NCBI GenBank assembly: GCA_022823045.1
Contig: JAJDXW010000384.1
Location: 1 to 43,555 of the forward strand
Length of the DNA stretch: 43,555 bases
Direction of reading: 5' to 3'
Source: Gammaproteobacteria bacterium
Lineage (GTDB): Bacteria; Pseudomonadota; Gammaproteobacteria; HK1
Shown: piece by piece, positions 33,216-42,327 of the stretch
Layout of the letters: each line of letters starts with the position of its first letter
How positions within the stretch are numbered: the first letter of the stretch is position 1
Position numbers and translations under genes: made by a program
The notes under the pieces: generated by a model
Told to the model about the DNA's origin: nothing
What the model saw: only the letters and a program-made list of their open reading frames with translations
Databases searched by the model: none

Positions 33216-33303
33216 ATCTCACCGACTTCCTGCCGTGTACGACAATTCTCGCGCTTCCATGGCATCCTGCCGCCCCCGCAACGAAACTCGGTGAGATATG
33301 CGG
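33210..33303 (-). promoter_or_regulatory. Inverted repeat covering the trmB start site
   Basis: CCGCATATCTCACCGA (33210-33225) and TCGGTGAGATATGCGG (33288-33303) are perfect 16-bp complements with a 62-bp spacer. On the minus strand the second arm met by RNA polymerase contains GGTGAG and the trmB ATG, so a stem would hide the ribosome site. It begins 14 nt after the thiG stop. It may act as a thermosensor-like, attenuator or RNA-stability element; which one is unknown. Confidence 0.6.
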
Positions 33304-33317
33304 GATCTCCCGGGCGT

Positions 33318-34115
33318 TCAGGCGATCGCTCCCTCCACCGGCGAGGAGGCGCTCGCGAAGCGGCGTCGCGGCATGCGTCCGGCGCGGAACGCCTCGCGGC
33401 CCGCCACCACCGCGTGCTTCATGGCCGAGGCCATCAGCACGGGCCGGCGGGCGGCCGCGATCGCGGTGTTCATCAGCACCCCGTCGCACCCGAGCTCCAT
33501 GGCGACGGCCGCATCGGAAGCGGTCCCGACCCCCGCATCCACCACGATGGGCACCTTTGCCTCCTCCAGAATGGTGAGGATGTTCCAAGGGTTGCAGATT
33601 CCGAGGCCGGAGCCGATGGGCGCCGCGAGGGGCATCACGCTCACGCACCCGACCTCCTCCAGCCGCCGCGCCATGACCGGATCGTCGTTCGTGTACACCA
33701 TGACCTCGAATCCGTCGGCGACGAGCCGTTCGGCCGCGGTCAGGGTCTCGGTGACGTTCGGGAGAAGGGTCTTGTCTTCGGCCAGCACCTCGAGCTTCAC
33801 GAGGCTGGCTCCGTCGAGGAGCTCGCGGGCGAGCCGGCAGGTGCGCACCGCGGTCGCCGCGTCGTAGCAGCCCGCGGTGTTCGGCAGGATGGTGAACCGG
33901 TCGCGGGGGAGGTAGTCCAGCAGGTTCGGCTCGTCGGGATCCTGGCCGATGTTGGTGCGGCGGATCGCGACGGTGACGATCTCGGCGCCGCTCGCCTCGA
34001 TCGCGGCTCGGGTCTCGTCGAGGCTCTCGTACTTGCCGGTGCCGACAAGAAGGCGGGACTCGAAGCGCCGGTTGGCGACGAGGAACGGGTCATCCGTGGA
34101 ATCGGGTGCGTTCAT
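33318..34115 (-). CDS. Thiazole synthase ThiG
   Basis: A 265-residue TIM-barrel enzyme that makes the thiazole phosphate of thiamine from deoxyxylulose phosphate, dehydroglycine and the thiocarboxylate on ThiS. The Schiff-base lysine is Lys107 in LVKLEVL. Other blocks are [35 protein letters not shown] and [32 protein letters not shown] 34115 is chosen; it lies 37 bp after the thiS stop, though the frame is open upstream. Confidence 0.95.
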   Translation of the reverse strand: MNAPDSTDDPFLVANRRFESRLLVGTGKYESLDETRAAIEASGAEIVTVAIRRTNIGQDPDEPNLLDYLPRDRFTILPNTAGCYDAATAVRTCRLARELLDGASLVKLEVLAEDKTLLPNVTETLTAAERLVADGFEVMVYTNDDPVMARRLEEVGCVSVMPLAAPIGSGLGICNPWNILTILEEAKVPIVVDAGVGTASDAAVAMELGCDGVLMNTAIAAARRPVLMASAMKHAVVAGREAFRAGRMPRRRFASASSPVEGAIA

Positions 34116-34152
34116 GGCGTCGAACTCTCGATGGTCTTCGGGGCCGCCTTTC

Positions 34153-34353
34153 TCAGCCGCCCCCCACGGCATGGACGATCTCGACGCGATCCCCCTCGCC
34201 CAGCACGAGGTCGGCGTACTCGCTGCGCGGGATCACCTCCTCGTTGATCTCCACCGCCATGCGTCGCCCGCCGAGGTCCAGGCTCGCGACGAGCGCCGCC
34301 AGGGTGGTGCCGGGCTCGAGCATCCGGGTCTGGCCGTTGAGAACGATCTGCAC
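34153..34353 (-). CDS. Sulfur carrier protein ThiS
   Basis: A 66-residue ubiquitin-fold protein beginning MQIVLNGQ and ending HAVGGG. The C-terminal diglycine is adenylated and converted to a thiocarboxylate that donates sulfur to ThiG; here it is preceded by one extra glycine, so the end is GGG. Start is GTG 34353. Upstream lies a 183-bp leader with hairpins and a weak TPP-riboswitch likeness. Confidence 0.93.
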   Translation of the reverse strand: MQIVLNGQTRMLEPGTTLAALVASLDLGGRRMAVEINEEVIPRSEYADLVLGEGDRVEIVHAVGGG

Positions 34354-34464
34354 GGCCGTAATCTTATCCGGTTTCGGGCCCGGGCAGGACCGCTTGGCGG
34401 GTCTCGGCGACGTACCCCGGCCGAGCTTTCATTCTGCGAATCGCGCAGTAGAATGCGGCTGCAA

Positions 34465-34532
34465 CCCGGAAATCTCACCAGCTTCTTGGCTCGCCGACGC
34501 GGATCTGCTCGCTGGCTGGCGAGATTTCCGGG
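34465..34532. repeat. 18-bp inverted repeat next to tRNA-Gly
   Basis: CCCGGAAATCTCACCAGC (34465-34482) and GCTGGCGAGATTTCCGGG (34515-34532) pair over 18 bp with one mismatch, spacer 32 bp. It ends 4 nt before the tRNA gene. Its core ATCTCACC is shared with the trmB palindrome at 33210, so the two may be one repeat family bracketing thiSG. Confidence 0.7.
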
Positions 34533-34536
34533 CCTG

Positions 34537-34610
34537 GCGGGTGTAGTTCAATGGCAGAACATCAGCTTCCCAAGCTGAATACGAGGGTTCGATTCCCTTC
34601 ACCCGCTCCA
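34537..34610 (+). tRNA. tRNA-Gly (anticodon CCC)
   Basis: A complete 74-nt cloverleaf with encoded CCA. The acceptor stem is GCGGGTG with CACCCGC, the D arm GTTC..GAAC, the anticodon stem TCAGC/GCTGA with loop TTCCCAA (anticodon CCC), and the T arm has GAGGGTTCGATTCCCTT. It is nearly identical in layout to E. coli glyU. It ends 2 nt before the convergent SPOR gene. tRNA 3' ends are common integration targets, but I see no duplicated attachment site here. Confidence 0.98.
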
Positions 34611-34612
34611 CC

Positions 34613-35194
34613 TCAACTCTTCTCCGGCACGATCCGCGCCTCGATCCCCCGCGCGGTCAGAACGCGCGCCTTCGCGGCCTCGGCCGCCGCCCGGCCGCGG
34701 TACGGTCCCAGCGTCACCCGATGCCAGGTCCCGTTGGCGGTGTCCGTCGTCTGGATGCTGGACTCGAACCCGCCGAGGGCGAGCTCGGCGCGCAGTCGGT
34801 CCGCCTCCCTTCTCTCGCGGAACGATCCCACCTGGACGCGGTACTCGCGGGGGCCGGACGGGCGCACCTCCGGCGTGCCGGCCGTGTCGCGGCCCTCGGC
34901 GGCGGAGGGACGGGTCGCGGTCTGCGCGGGCGCCGAGGGATTCGCGCCGGGAATATCCGATTCGTCGACCCGAACCTCCGTCCGGGGAAGGAGTCGATAG
35001 AAGTCGAAGTTGGTCTTCGGCGGCTCGATCCGATTCGCGTCGCCGGCGGGCTCGTCGTCGGCTCCGCCAAACCAGTCCGGAAGCCCCGCGTGGTGGATCT
35101 GCACCCCCGCCGCGACCGCGAGCCCGAGGACCAGGCCGCGAAGAAAGCCTCCCTTCCCGCGCGTGGAACGTGCCTGCCTCTGCCTTCTCGCCAT
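34613..35194 (-). CDS. SPOR domain protein (FtsN-like)
   Basis: A 193-residue bitopic membrane protein. A basic cytoplasmic tail (about 1-15) is followed by one transmembrane helix (FLRGLVLGLAVAAGVQI). A short periplasmic FDFYRLLPRTEV block, typical of these proteins, leads through a disordered linker to the SPOR domain (about 118-190: YRVQVGSFRERREADRLRAEL, then WHRVTLGPY). SPOR domains bind denuded glycan at the septum. It follows argS, as in pseudomonads, where hslVU comes next; here tRNA-Gly does. Confidence 0.93.
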   Translation of the reverse strand: MARRQRQARSTRGKGGFLRGLVLGLAVAAGVQIHHAGLPDWFGGADDEPAGDANRIEPPKTNFDFYRLLPRTEVRVDESDIPGANPSAPAQTATRPSAAEGRDTAGTPEVRPSGPREYRVQVGSFRERREADRLRAELALGGFESSIQTTDTANGTWHRVTLGPYRGRAAAEAAKARVLTARGIEARIVPEKS

Positions 35195-35204
35195 CTCCGC
35201 CGCC

Positions 35205-36947
35205 CTACATGGTCGCCGGCGCGTCGACCCCGAGGAGACCGAGCCCGTCCGAGATCACCCGGCGGGTCGCCTCCGCGAGGGTAAGGCGGGCGCTCTTCAG
35301 CTCCGCCTCGCCGGCAAGGATGGTGTGCGCGTTGTAGAAGCTGTGAAACGCGGTCGCGACGTCACGGAGGTAGTGGGCGAGCTGGTGTGGCTCGCAGGCG
35401 CTCGCGGCGGACTCGATGGTCTCCGGGTAGCGGGAGAGTGCCTTCAGCAGGTCGATCTCGTGGCGTTCGGTCAGGTGCTCGACATGTCCGAAGTCGAGCC
35501 CGTTTCCGTCTCCCGCTTCTTCGCGGGCGCGGCGCAGCACGCTCGCGATGCGGGCGTGCGCGTATTGCCCGTAGTACACCGGGTTCTCGTTGGACCGGGA
35601 CTTCGCGAGCTCGAGGTCGAAGTCGAGGTGCTGATCGCTCTTGCGCAGCACGTAGAAGAAGCGGGCCGCGTCCGCGCCCACCTCGTCAATGAGGTCCCGC
35701 AGGGTCACGAACTCCCCGGACCGGGTGGACATCGCAACCCGTTCCGCGCCCCGCCACAGACTCGCGAGCTGCACGATCACCACGTCGAAGGCGTTCGCGT
35801 CGAGACCGAGGGCGCGGATCGCCCCCTTCACCCGCGCGATGTAGCCGTGGTGGTCGGCCCCCCAGACGTCGATGACCCGGTCGAACCCGCGCTCGAACTT
35901 GTCGAGATGGTAGGCGACGTCGGAAGCGAAGTAGGTGCTCTGACCGTTGGCGCGGACCAGCACCCGGTCCTTCTCGTCGCCGTGCGCTTGAGCGTTGAAC
36001 CACAGCGCCCCGTCCCGCTCGTAGGCCTCGCCGCGCCCCCGCAGGACCTCCAGGGCACGGGGCACGGCCCCCGAGGAGACGAGCTCGCGCTCGGAGAACC
36101 AGCGATCGAACACGACTCCGAAACGTGCGAGGTCGTCCCGGATCCCGCCGAGGATCCCGGTGAGCACGGCATCGGCGACCAATCCGTAGTCGCGCTCCCC
36201 GAGAGCGGCCCTGGCGGCCGCGATGAGGGCGTCGAGGAGGGCGTCGTCGTCCTCGGGGAGCGGGGCCCCGGGCGGGAGATCGCGGCCCAGCCGATCGCCG
36301 TGCTCCCCGGCAAGCTCCCGGGCGACGTCCCGGATGTAGTCGCCCCGGTAGCCGCCGCCAGGGAACTCCGGGCGGCCCGGCCAGTCGACGATCTCCAGGT
36401 ACCGCAGCCAGACGCTGAGGGCCAGGATGTCCATCTGGCGGCCCGCGTCGTTGACGTAGTACTCGCGCTCCACCTCCCAGCCCACCGCCTCCAGCAGGTT
36501 GGCGACCGCCGCCCCGCAGGCCGCCCCGCGGCCATGGCCGACGTGGAGAGGGCCGGTCGGGTTGACCGACACGAACTCCACCTGAACCCGCTTGCCGGCG
36601 AACTCCCGCGACCGGCCCCACGGAGCCTGCGAGCCGACGATGTCGGCCGCGGTGCGCTGAAAGGCTCCGTCGGCCATCCTGAAGTTGATGAAGCCCGGTC
36701 CCGCCACCTCCGTCGCCTTCACGTCGGGCGCGGCCGGCAGCGCGGCGATGATGCGCCCGGCCAGCTCGCGCGGATTCGAACGGGCGGCGCGGGCGAGCGC
36801 GAGCGCGACGGGACACGCGAAATCGCCGTGCCGGGGGTCGCGGGCACGCTCGATCACGACGGGCGGGACCGACTCGACATCGAGCTCGCCGCGGTCGCGA
36901 AGGGTGCTGATGGCGCGCGCGACGAGCGCCTCGAGTGCGCGCTTCAA
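35205..36947 (-). CDS. Arginyl-tRNA synthetase ArgS
   Basis: A 580-residue class I synthetase charging tRNA-Arg. The HIGH motif is HVGH in NPTGPLHVGHGRG, and MSTRSGEFVTL corresponds to the KMSK loop, as usual degenerate in ArgRS. The anticodon-binding domain ends in LGLLGVDAPATM. TTG 36947 is preferred because it gives MKRALEALV, the family N-terminus and normal length, with GGAAGGAG just upstream; ATG 37067 would add 40 residues of unlikely sequence. The SPOR gene follows after 10 nt. Confidence 0.94.
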   Translation of the reverse strand: MKRALEALVARAISTLRDRGELDVESVPPVVIERARDPRHGDFACPVALALARAARSNPRELAGRIIAALPAAPDVKATEVAGPGFINFRMADGAFQRTAADIVGSQAPWGRSREFAGKRVQVEFVSVNPTGPLHVGHGRGAACGAAVANLLEAVGWEVEREYYVNDAGRQMDILALSVWLRYLEIVDWPGRPEFPGGGYRGDYIRDVARELAGEHGDRLGRDLPPGAPLPEDDDALLDALIAAARAALGERDYGLVADAVLTGILGGIRDDLARFGVVFDRWFSERELVSSGAVPRALEVLRGRGEAYERDGALWFNAQAHGDEKDRVLVRANGQSTYFASDVAYHLDKFERGFDRVIDVWGADHHGYIARVKGAIRALGLDANAFDVVIVQLASLWRGAERVAMSTRSGEFVTLRDLIDEVGADAARFFYVLRKSDQHLDFDLELAKSRSNENPVYYGQYAHARIASVLRRAREEAGDGNGLDFGHVEHLTERHEIDLLKALSRYPETIESAASACEPHQLAHYLRDVATAFHSFYNAHTILAGEAELKSARLTLAEATRRVISDGLGLLGVDAPATM

Positions 36948-37041
36948 CGGCTCCTTCCGGGGTGGGACGGGGAGAATCGCATTTTCGCATCTTTCTTCCG
37001 CGACGGATCGCGTCCCGATCGCACCCGGTTCGCCGCCCGTC

Positions 37042-39249
37042 TCATCCGAGCTCGATGGGGTCGACATCGAGCGACCATCGAAGCCCGCGCGGCGTCCTGA
37101 CACTGGCGAGCCGTTCCACCCAAGGCCGCAGGAACGCCTGGAGGTCCGCGCGCGAGGTCGAGCGCAGCAGAAGCTGGGCGCGGTAGCGATCGCCCTGGCG
37201 CTCCATGGGCGAGGGCACCGGGCCCATCACCTCCACGCCGGGGCGGTTCAGTGCGCCGGCGAGCTCGCGCGCGGTCGCGAGGAACCCGTTGCTCGCGGCC
37301 CGTGCCGGCGCTTCGGCGCGCACCAGCGCGAGCCGGGCAAAGGGGGGCATCCGGACCTCGTCGCGCTCCGCGAGCGCCACGGCGGCGAACGCGGGATAGC
37401 CCTCACGGGCGAGGGCGGTGAGGAGGGGGTGGCGGGGCCGGCGGGTCTGCACGATCACCTCCCCCGCGAGCTCCCCCCGGCCGGCCCGTCCCGCGACCTG
37501 GGTGACGAGCTGGGCCACCCGTTCCGGGGCGCGGAAGTCGGGGCTCAGGAGCCCCGCGTCCGCATCCACCACCCCGACCAGGGTCACCCGGGGGAAGTCG
37601 TGACCCTTCGCGAGCATCTGGGTTCCGACGAGGATGTCGGCGGAACCGTCGCGGGCGGCCCGCACCATGCGGTCGAGCTCCCCCCGCCGGCGCGTCGAGT
37701 CCCGGTCGACGCGCAGCAACCGGGCGGACGGAAAGCGGTCCGCGAGGCTTTCCGCGAGGCGCTGGGTGCCGCTTCCCACGGAGACGAGGTCGGGGGACCC
37801 GCACGCGGCGCAGCCGGCCGGGATCCCCTGCTCGGCCCCGCAGTGGTGGCAGCGAAGGCGACGGTCGGCGCGGTGCAGGACGAGCCGCGAGTCGCAGTGT
37901 CGGCACTCGATCGCCTCGCCGCAGTCGTGGCAGAGCACGACCGGCGCGAACCCGCGGCGATTGACGAAGAGGAGGGTCTGCTCGCGGCGCTCGAGCCGTT
38001 CTCCGATGGCCTCGACGAGCCGCTCGGAGAGGCCGGCCGCGAGCGGAAGGCTCCGCACGTCGTGGAGCGCGATCCGCGGCATGCGGGCCCCGCGGGCGCG
38101 TTCCGCGAGCCGCAGCCGCCGACACCGCCCGGTGGCGCAGAGTTGGAGGGTCTCGAGAGAGGGGGTCGCGGAGCCGAGCACCACCGGGACCCCCTCCATG
38201 GAGCCGCGCATGAGGGCGAGGTCCCGGGCGGAGTACCGGAACCCCTCCTGCTGCTTGTAGGACGGGTCGTGCTCCTCGTCGACGACGATGAGGGCCGGCC
38301 GGCAGAGGGGGGTGAAGACGGCCGAGCGGGTTCCGATGACGACGCGGCTCGCGCCGGTGCGCGCCGCCTCCCGGCTCCGCAGCCGTTCGCCGTCCGGCAT
38401 CCCGGAGTGGACGACCGAGATCGGGACCGGGAGGGCCTCCCGGAACCGGGCGACGAGCTGCGGGGTGAGCCCGATCTCCGGAACGAGAACGAGGGCCTGG
38501 CCGGCCCCGGCGCGCAGGAGCCGGTCGATGGCGATGAGGTAGACCTCGGTCTTGCCGCTCCCCGTCACCCCATCGAGGAGAAAGGCGCGGAACGAGCCGG
38601 ACGCGGACTCGATGACCTCGGCCGCCCGCGCCTGCGACTCGTTCGGGCTCGCGAGCTTCGACACGGCGCCGGCTGCGGGCGGGGGGATCGCGAGGCGCTC
38701 GACCCAGCCCTTCTTCTCGAGCGCCCGCAGGGCCGCGCGCCAGCTCGGAACCGTGCGGAGTCGCGCCTCGGTGAGAGACGGCTCGCCGCCATCTCGGGCC
38801 GCGTCCTCGAAGGCGGCGACCACCGCCGCTTGCCGGGGGGCACGGCCGAGGTCGCCGCTTCCCCCCGCCGCTCCGGCGAGGCGCCAGGCGCGGGCCGCGG
38901 GGGGCGCCGCCGGCCGGGCGCGCCGCAACCCGACGGGAAGGGCGGTCCGGACCACCTCGCCGATCGGGTGGTGGTAGTAGTCCGCGGCCCAGACCAGCAG
39001 GCGCAGCAGCGAAGGCGGAACCGACGGCTCGTCGTCGAGCCGCTCGGTGATCCGGCGCAGCCGCCCGGCATCGATCTCGGACCCGTCCGCCGCCTCGAGA
39101 ACCACTCCCGTGCGCACCGAGCCGCCGAACGGGACCTTCACCCGCATGCCGGGCCGCAGGGGGCGGGCACCGGGCTCCTCGTCGGGCGGCAGGTACTCGA
39201 ACCAGCGCCGGACCGGCCCCGGCACCGCGACTCGGAGAACCCGCGTCAC
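37042..39249 (-). CDS. Primosomal replication restart helicase PriA
   Basis: A 735-residue SF2 helicase. The N-terminal DNA-binding domain has VRRWFEYLPP; Walker A GVTGSGKT is at 227-234 and DEEH at 324-327, followed by YKQQEGFRYSARD. Eight zinc-binding cysteines lie at about 440, 443, 449, 452, 467, 470, 480 and 483. A C-terminal domain follows GTQMLAKGHDFP and VAGRAGRGE. It reloads replisomes at stalled forks. It lies upstream of argS and 6 nt after mrcA. Confidence 0.96.
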   Translation of the reverse strand: MTRVLRVAVPGPVRRWFEYLPPDEEPGARPLRPGMRVKVPFGGSVRTGVVLEAADGSEIDAGRLRRITERLDDEPSVPPSLLRLLVWAADYYHHPIGEVVRTALPVGLRRARPAAPPAARAWRLAGAAGGSGDLGRAPRQAAVVAAFEDAARDGGEPSLTEARLRTVPSWRAALRALEKKGWVERLAIPPPAAGAVSKLASPNESQARAAEVIESASGSFRAFLLDGVTGSGKTEVYLIAIDRLLRAGAGQALVLVPEIGLTPQLVARFREALPVPISVVHSGMPDGERLRSREAARTGASRVVIGTRSAVFTPLCRPALIVVDEEHDPSYKQQEGFRYSARDLALMRGSMEGVPVVLGSATPSLETLQLCATGRCRRLRLAERARGARMPRIALHDVRSLPLAAGLSERLVEAIGERLERREQTLLFVNRRGFAPVVLCHDCGEAIECRHCDSRLVLHRADRRLRCHHCGAEQGIPAGCAACGSPDLVSVGSGTQRLAESLADRFPSARLLRVDRDSTRRRGELDRMVRAARDGSADILVGTQMLAKGHDFPRVTLVGVVDADAGLLSPDFRAPERVAQLVTQVAGRAGRGELAGEVIVQTRRPRHPLLTALAREGYPAFAAVALAERDEVRMPPFARLALVRAEAPARAASNGFLATARELAGALNRPGVEVMGPVPSPMERQGDRYRAQLLLRSTSRADLQAFLRPWVERLASVRTPRGLRWSLDVDPIELG

Positions 39250-39255
39250 CGGCGT

Positions 39256-41646
39256 TCAGAAGAGCTGCTGGGTCGTGCCGGTCGCCCGGCTGCTGTCCGA
39301 TGACGAGGCCCCTGCGCTGGTTCCGGCCGAGCGTCCGGCGGGGCGGTCCGGCAGCTTGGCGGCCCGGAACGTCTCGAACAGCGCATCCGGGTCGGAAGCC
39401 GCCGCGAGCCGTCCCGTGTCGGGGTTGATCCGGACCTTGACGAGTCCCTCCGGGGGAGGGGGGATCCGTTCCGGCACGCCGGCCAGCGCGGTCCGCATGA
39501 ACTTGACCCACATGGGAAGGGCGGCACGCCCGCCGACCTCGTGACGCCCGAGGGTCTCGTGGTCGTCGAACCCGACCCAGGCGACCGCCACCAGGCTCGG
39601 GACGAAGCCGCAGAACCACGCGTCGTGCTGGTTGTTGGTGGTGCCGGTCTTCCCGGCGAGGTCGGTGCGCCCGAGGGCGAGCGCCTTGCGTCCGGTCCCG
39701 CGGCGGACCACGTCGCGGAGGATGGACTGGAGGATCCACGCGTCCCCGGCCGGCACCACCCGCGGGGCCACCGCGGCCCCGTCCCGCTCGGGCGCGTCTT
39801 CCTCGCATTCCCGGCACACGCGAGAGGGGGTCGAGGCGAGCACCGTCTCCCGATGCCGGTTCACGATCCGGTCGACGAACCACGGATGTACCGCGAACCC
39901 GCCGTTGGCGAGCACGGAGTAGGCGGCGGCGGACTGAAGCGGCGTGATCTCGCCGCTCCCGAGGGCCAGGGTGAGGCTGTGCGGCAACCGCTCCCGATCG
40001 AAGCCGAAGCGCTCGACGTAGTCGAGGGCGAAGTCCACCCCGACCTCGCGCAGGAGCCGGATCGAGACCAGGTTGCGCGACTTCACGAGCGCCTCGCGCA
40101 ACCGGGTCGGCCCGAAGAACTTGCCGCTGTAGTTCTCGGGACGCCACTTGGCCTCGAGGGCGGGATCGTCGAACACCACCGGAGCGTCGTTGATGAGGCT
40201 CGCGGCGGTGAAGCCGCGGGCGAGGGCCGACGCGTAGATGAAGGGCTTGAAGCTGGAACCGGGCTGGCGGCGGGCCTGGGTCCCGCGGTTGAACTTGCTG
40301 CGCGGGAAGTCGAAGCCGCCGGTCATCGCGAGGATCGCCCCGTCCTCGGGGTCCATGGCGACGAGGGCGCCCTGGACCTGGGGGACCTGGGCAAGCTCCC
40401 AGCCCTCACCGTTCCGGAGCACCCGGATGCGGTCTCCCGGGGCGAGCACGTCCGACGCCTTGCCCGGCGCGGACCCGCGGCGGTTCACGCTGATGAAGGG
40501 ACGCGCCCATTCGATGCCCTCGAAGGGGAGGACGACCTCGCCCGCGCCGCGCACGTGCACCGTCGCCTCCTTCGCGGCGGCTCGGGTGACGAGGGCGGGA
40601 AGGAGCCCGCCCACCGCCGGAACGTCCCGGAGAAGTGCCTCGATCCCGTCCGGCCCGGGCGGCGTGTCGAAGTCGAGCCGATCTTCCGGGCCGCGGTAGC
40701 CATGGCGCCGGTCGTACTCGATGAGCGCCTCGCGCAGGGCGCCGACCGCCGCCGCCTGGAGACGGCTGTCGATCGTCGTGTAGACGCCGTAGGAACCGGT
40801 ATAGGCGGTGGACCCGAGCTCGTTCTCGACCTCCCGCCGGACCATCTCCGCAACGTAGGGGGCCTCGGTCTCGGCCGTCGGGGCGTGGCGCGAGGCGGTG
40901 ATCGGCGCGCGGGAGGCGTCGCGGTAGCGAGCCTCGTCGAGGTAGCCGACCTCGAACAGCCGGCGCAGCACGTGGTTGCGGCGGGAGGTGGCGCGTTCGG
41001 GGTTCGTGATCGGGTTGAACTCGGAGGGCCGCTGCGGGAGCCCCGCGATCATCGCCATCTGGGGAAGGTCGAGGTCGTCGAGCTTCTTGCCGTAATACAC
41101 CTCGGCGGCCGCCGCGACGCCGTAGGCCCGGTGGCCGAGGAAGATCTTGTTGAGGTAGAGCTCGAGGATCTCGTCCTTCGTGAGCTCGCGCTCGATCTTC
41201 AGGGCGAGCAGGATCTCGTTCAGCTTGCGGAAGTAGGTCTTCTCCCGGCCGAGGAAGAAGTTGCGCGCGACCTGCATGGTGATCGTGCTGCCTCCGGGCC
41301 CCTTCTGCCGGGTGCGGACGAGATGGACCACGGCGCGCACGATCCCCCGCCAGTCCACCCCGGGGTGCTCGCGGAAGTGCTCGTCCTCGGTCGCGACGAT
41401 CGCCACCCTGAGCTCCTCGGGCATGGCGGCGAGGGGGAGCGGCCGGCGGCGAACCTCCCCGAACTCCGCGATCAGGCGCTCGTCGCGGGCGTATACCCGC
41501 AGGGGCACCTGGAGCGGCACGTCGCGCAGCGAATCGGCGGACGGAAGCTGGGGAACGAAGTGAACCCAGACGACGAGGGCGGCGGCAAGGATGGCGACGA
41601 GCGCCGTACCGGCAATGAGAGACAGAATGAACAGGATGCGGCGCAT
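39256..41646 (-). CDS. Penicillin-binding protein 1A (bifunctional) MrcA
   Basis: A 796-residue peptidoglycan synthase. The N-terminal transmembrane helix (about 3-30) is followed by the glycosyltransferase domain with EDEHFREHPGVDW (catalytic Glu87) and GGSTITMQVARN (118-129). An OB-like insert leads to the transpeptidase with SSFK (active Ser464), SRN (523-525) and KTGT (666-669). The C-terminal tail is Ser/Ala-rich. ATG 41646 gives the correct cytoplasmic start; the frame is open a further 48 bp. It is divergent from aroK. Confidence 0.96.
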   Translation of the reverse strand: MRRILFILSLIAGTALVAILAAALVVWVHFVPQLPSADSLRDVPLQVPLRVYARDERLIAEFGEVRRRPLPLAAMPEELRVAIVATEDEHFREHPGVDWRGIVRAVVHLVRTRQKGPGGSTITMQVARNFFLGREKTYFRKLNEILLALKIERELTKDEILELYLNKIFLGHRAYGVAAAAEVYYGKKLDDLDLPQMAMIAGLPQRPSEFNPITNPERATSRRNHVLRRLFEVGYLDEARYRDASRAPITASRHAPTAETEAPYVAEMVRREVENELGSTAYTGSYGVYTTIDSRLQAAAVGALREALIEYDRRHGYRGPEDRLDFDTPPGPDGIEALLRDVPAVGGLLPALVTRAAAKEATVHVRGAGEVVLPFEGIEWARPFISVNRRGSAPGKASDVLAPGDRIRVLRNGEGWELAQVPQVQGALVAMDPEDGAILAMTGGFDFPRSKFNRGTQARRQPGSSFKPFIYASALARGFTAASLINDAPVVFDDPALEAKWRPENYSGKFFGPTRLREALVKSRNLVSIRLLREVGVDFALDYVERFGFDRERLPHSLTLALGSGEITPLQSAAAYSVLANGGFAVHPWFVDRIVNRHRETVLASTPSRVCRECEEDAPERDGAAVAPRVVPAGDAWILQSILRDVVRRGTGRKALALGRTDLAGKTGTTNNQHDAWFCGFVPSLVAVAWVGFDDHETLGRHEVGGRAALPMWVKFMRTALAGVPERIPPPPEGLVKVRINPDTGRLAAASDPDALFETFRAAKLPDRPAGRSAGTSAGASSSDSSRATGTTQQLF

Positions 41647-41764
41647 CCGGCGGACCCCGTTGGCCGAGGAAGCAATTATGGGGGAAACGGGCAATTCTCG
41701 CAGGTCACCGCCGATCCCTCCTCCGCCTCTTGCCGCCGGCCTCCGGGCCGCGCATCATCGGGCG

Positions 41765-42289
41765 ATGGTCGTGCCCTCGAACATCTTCCTGGTCGGCTTC
41801 ATGGGGTCCGGCAAATCCACCGTCGGACAGCAGCTCGCGGCGGAGCTCGGAAAGGAATTCTTCGACTGCGATCGGGTTCTCGAGGAGCGTACCGGGGTGG
41901 ACATCCCGTACATCTTCGATCTCGAGGGCGAGACCGGCTTCCGCCGGCGCGAGGCCGCGGTGCTGCGGGAGCTGGCCGCAAAGCGCGGGATCGTGCTTTC
42001 GACGGGGGGCGGGGTGGTCGGCGACCCCGACAACCGCCGGGCGCTCGCCACGAACGGCTTCGTCGTCTACCTGCATGCGCCCGCGGAGCTGCTGCACCAG
42101 CGCACCTCGCGCGACCGCAACCGGCCGATGCTGTATGCGGACGACCCGCGCACGCGCATCGACGAGCTGCTCGTGGTGCGCGACCCCCTTTACCGGGAGG
42201 TGGCCGACCTCGTCGTCGAGACCGGTCGCCGGGGCTCGCGGCGGGTCGTGCAGGAGATCGTTCGCACGCTCTCGGACCCCCCGCGTTGA
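41765..42289 (+). CDS. Shikimate kinase AroK
   Basis: A 174-residue kinase phosphorylating shikimate at O3. Walker A is GFMGSGKSTVG (11-21), the shikimate site includes FDCD and EGETGFRRRE, and STGGGVV and the RPML lid are present. It precedes aroB by 38 bp, the usual pair. In many gammaproteobacteria pilMNOPQ lies between mrcA and aroK; here only 118 bp separate the divergent starts. Confidence 0.96.
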   Translation: MVVPSNIFLVGFMGSGKSTVGQQLAAELGKEFFDCDRVLEERTGVDIPYIFDLEGETGFRRREAAVLRELAAKRGIVLSTGGGVVGDPDNRRALATNGFVVYLHAPAELLHQRTSRDRNRPMLYADDPRTRIDELLVVRDPLYREVADLVVETGRRGSRRVVQEIVRTLSDPPR

Positions 42290-42327
42290 GTCCTCCTCCC
42301 GGCCGCGGCGCCTATAGAATCGGGTCC

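Noticed and set aside
34537-34610. tRNA-Gly as the attachment site of an integrated element
   Set aside because: Both flanks are core genes, no integrase is adjacent, and no duplicated tRNA 3' end was seen within the window.
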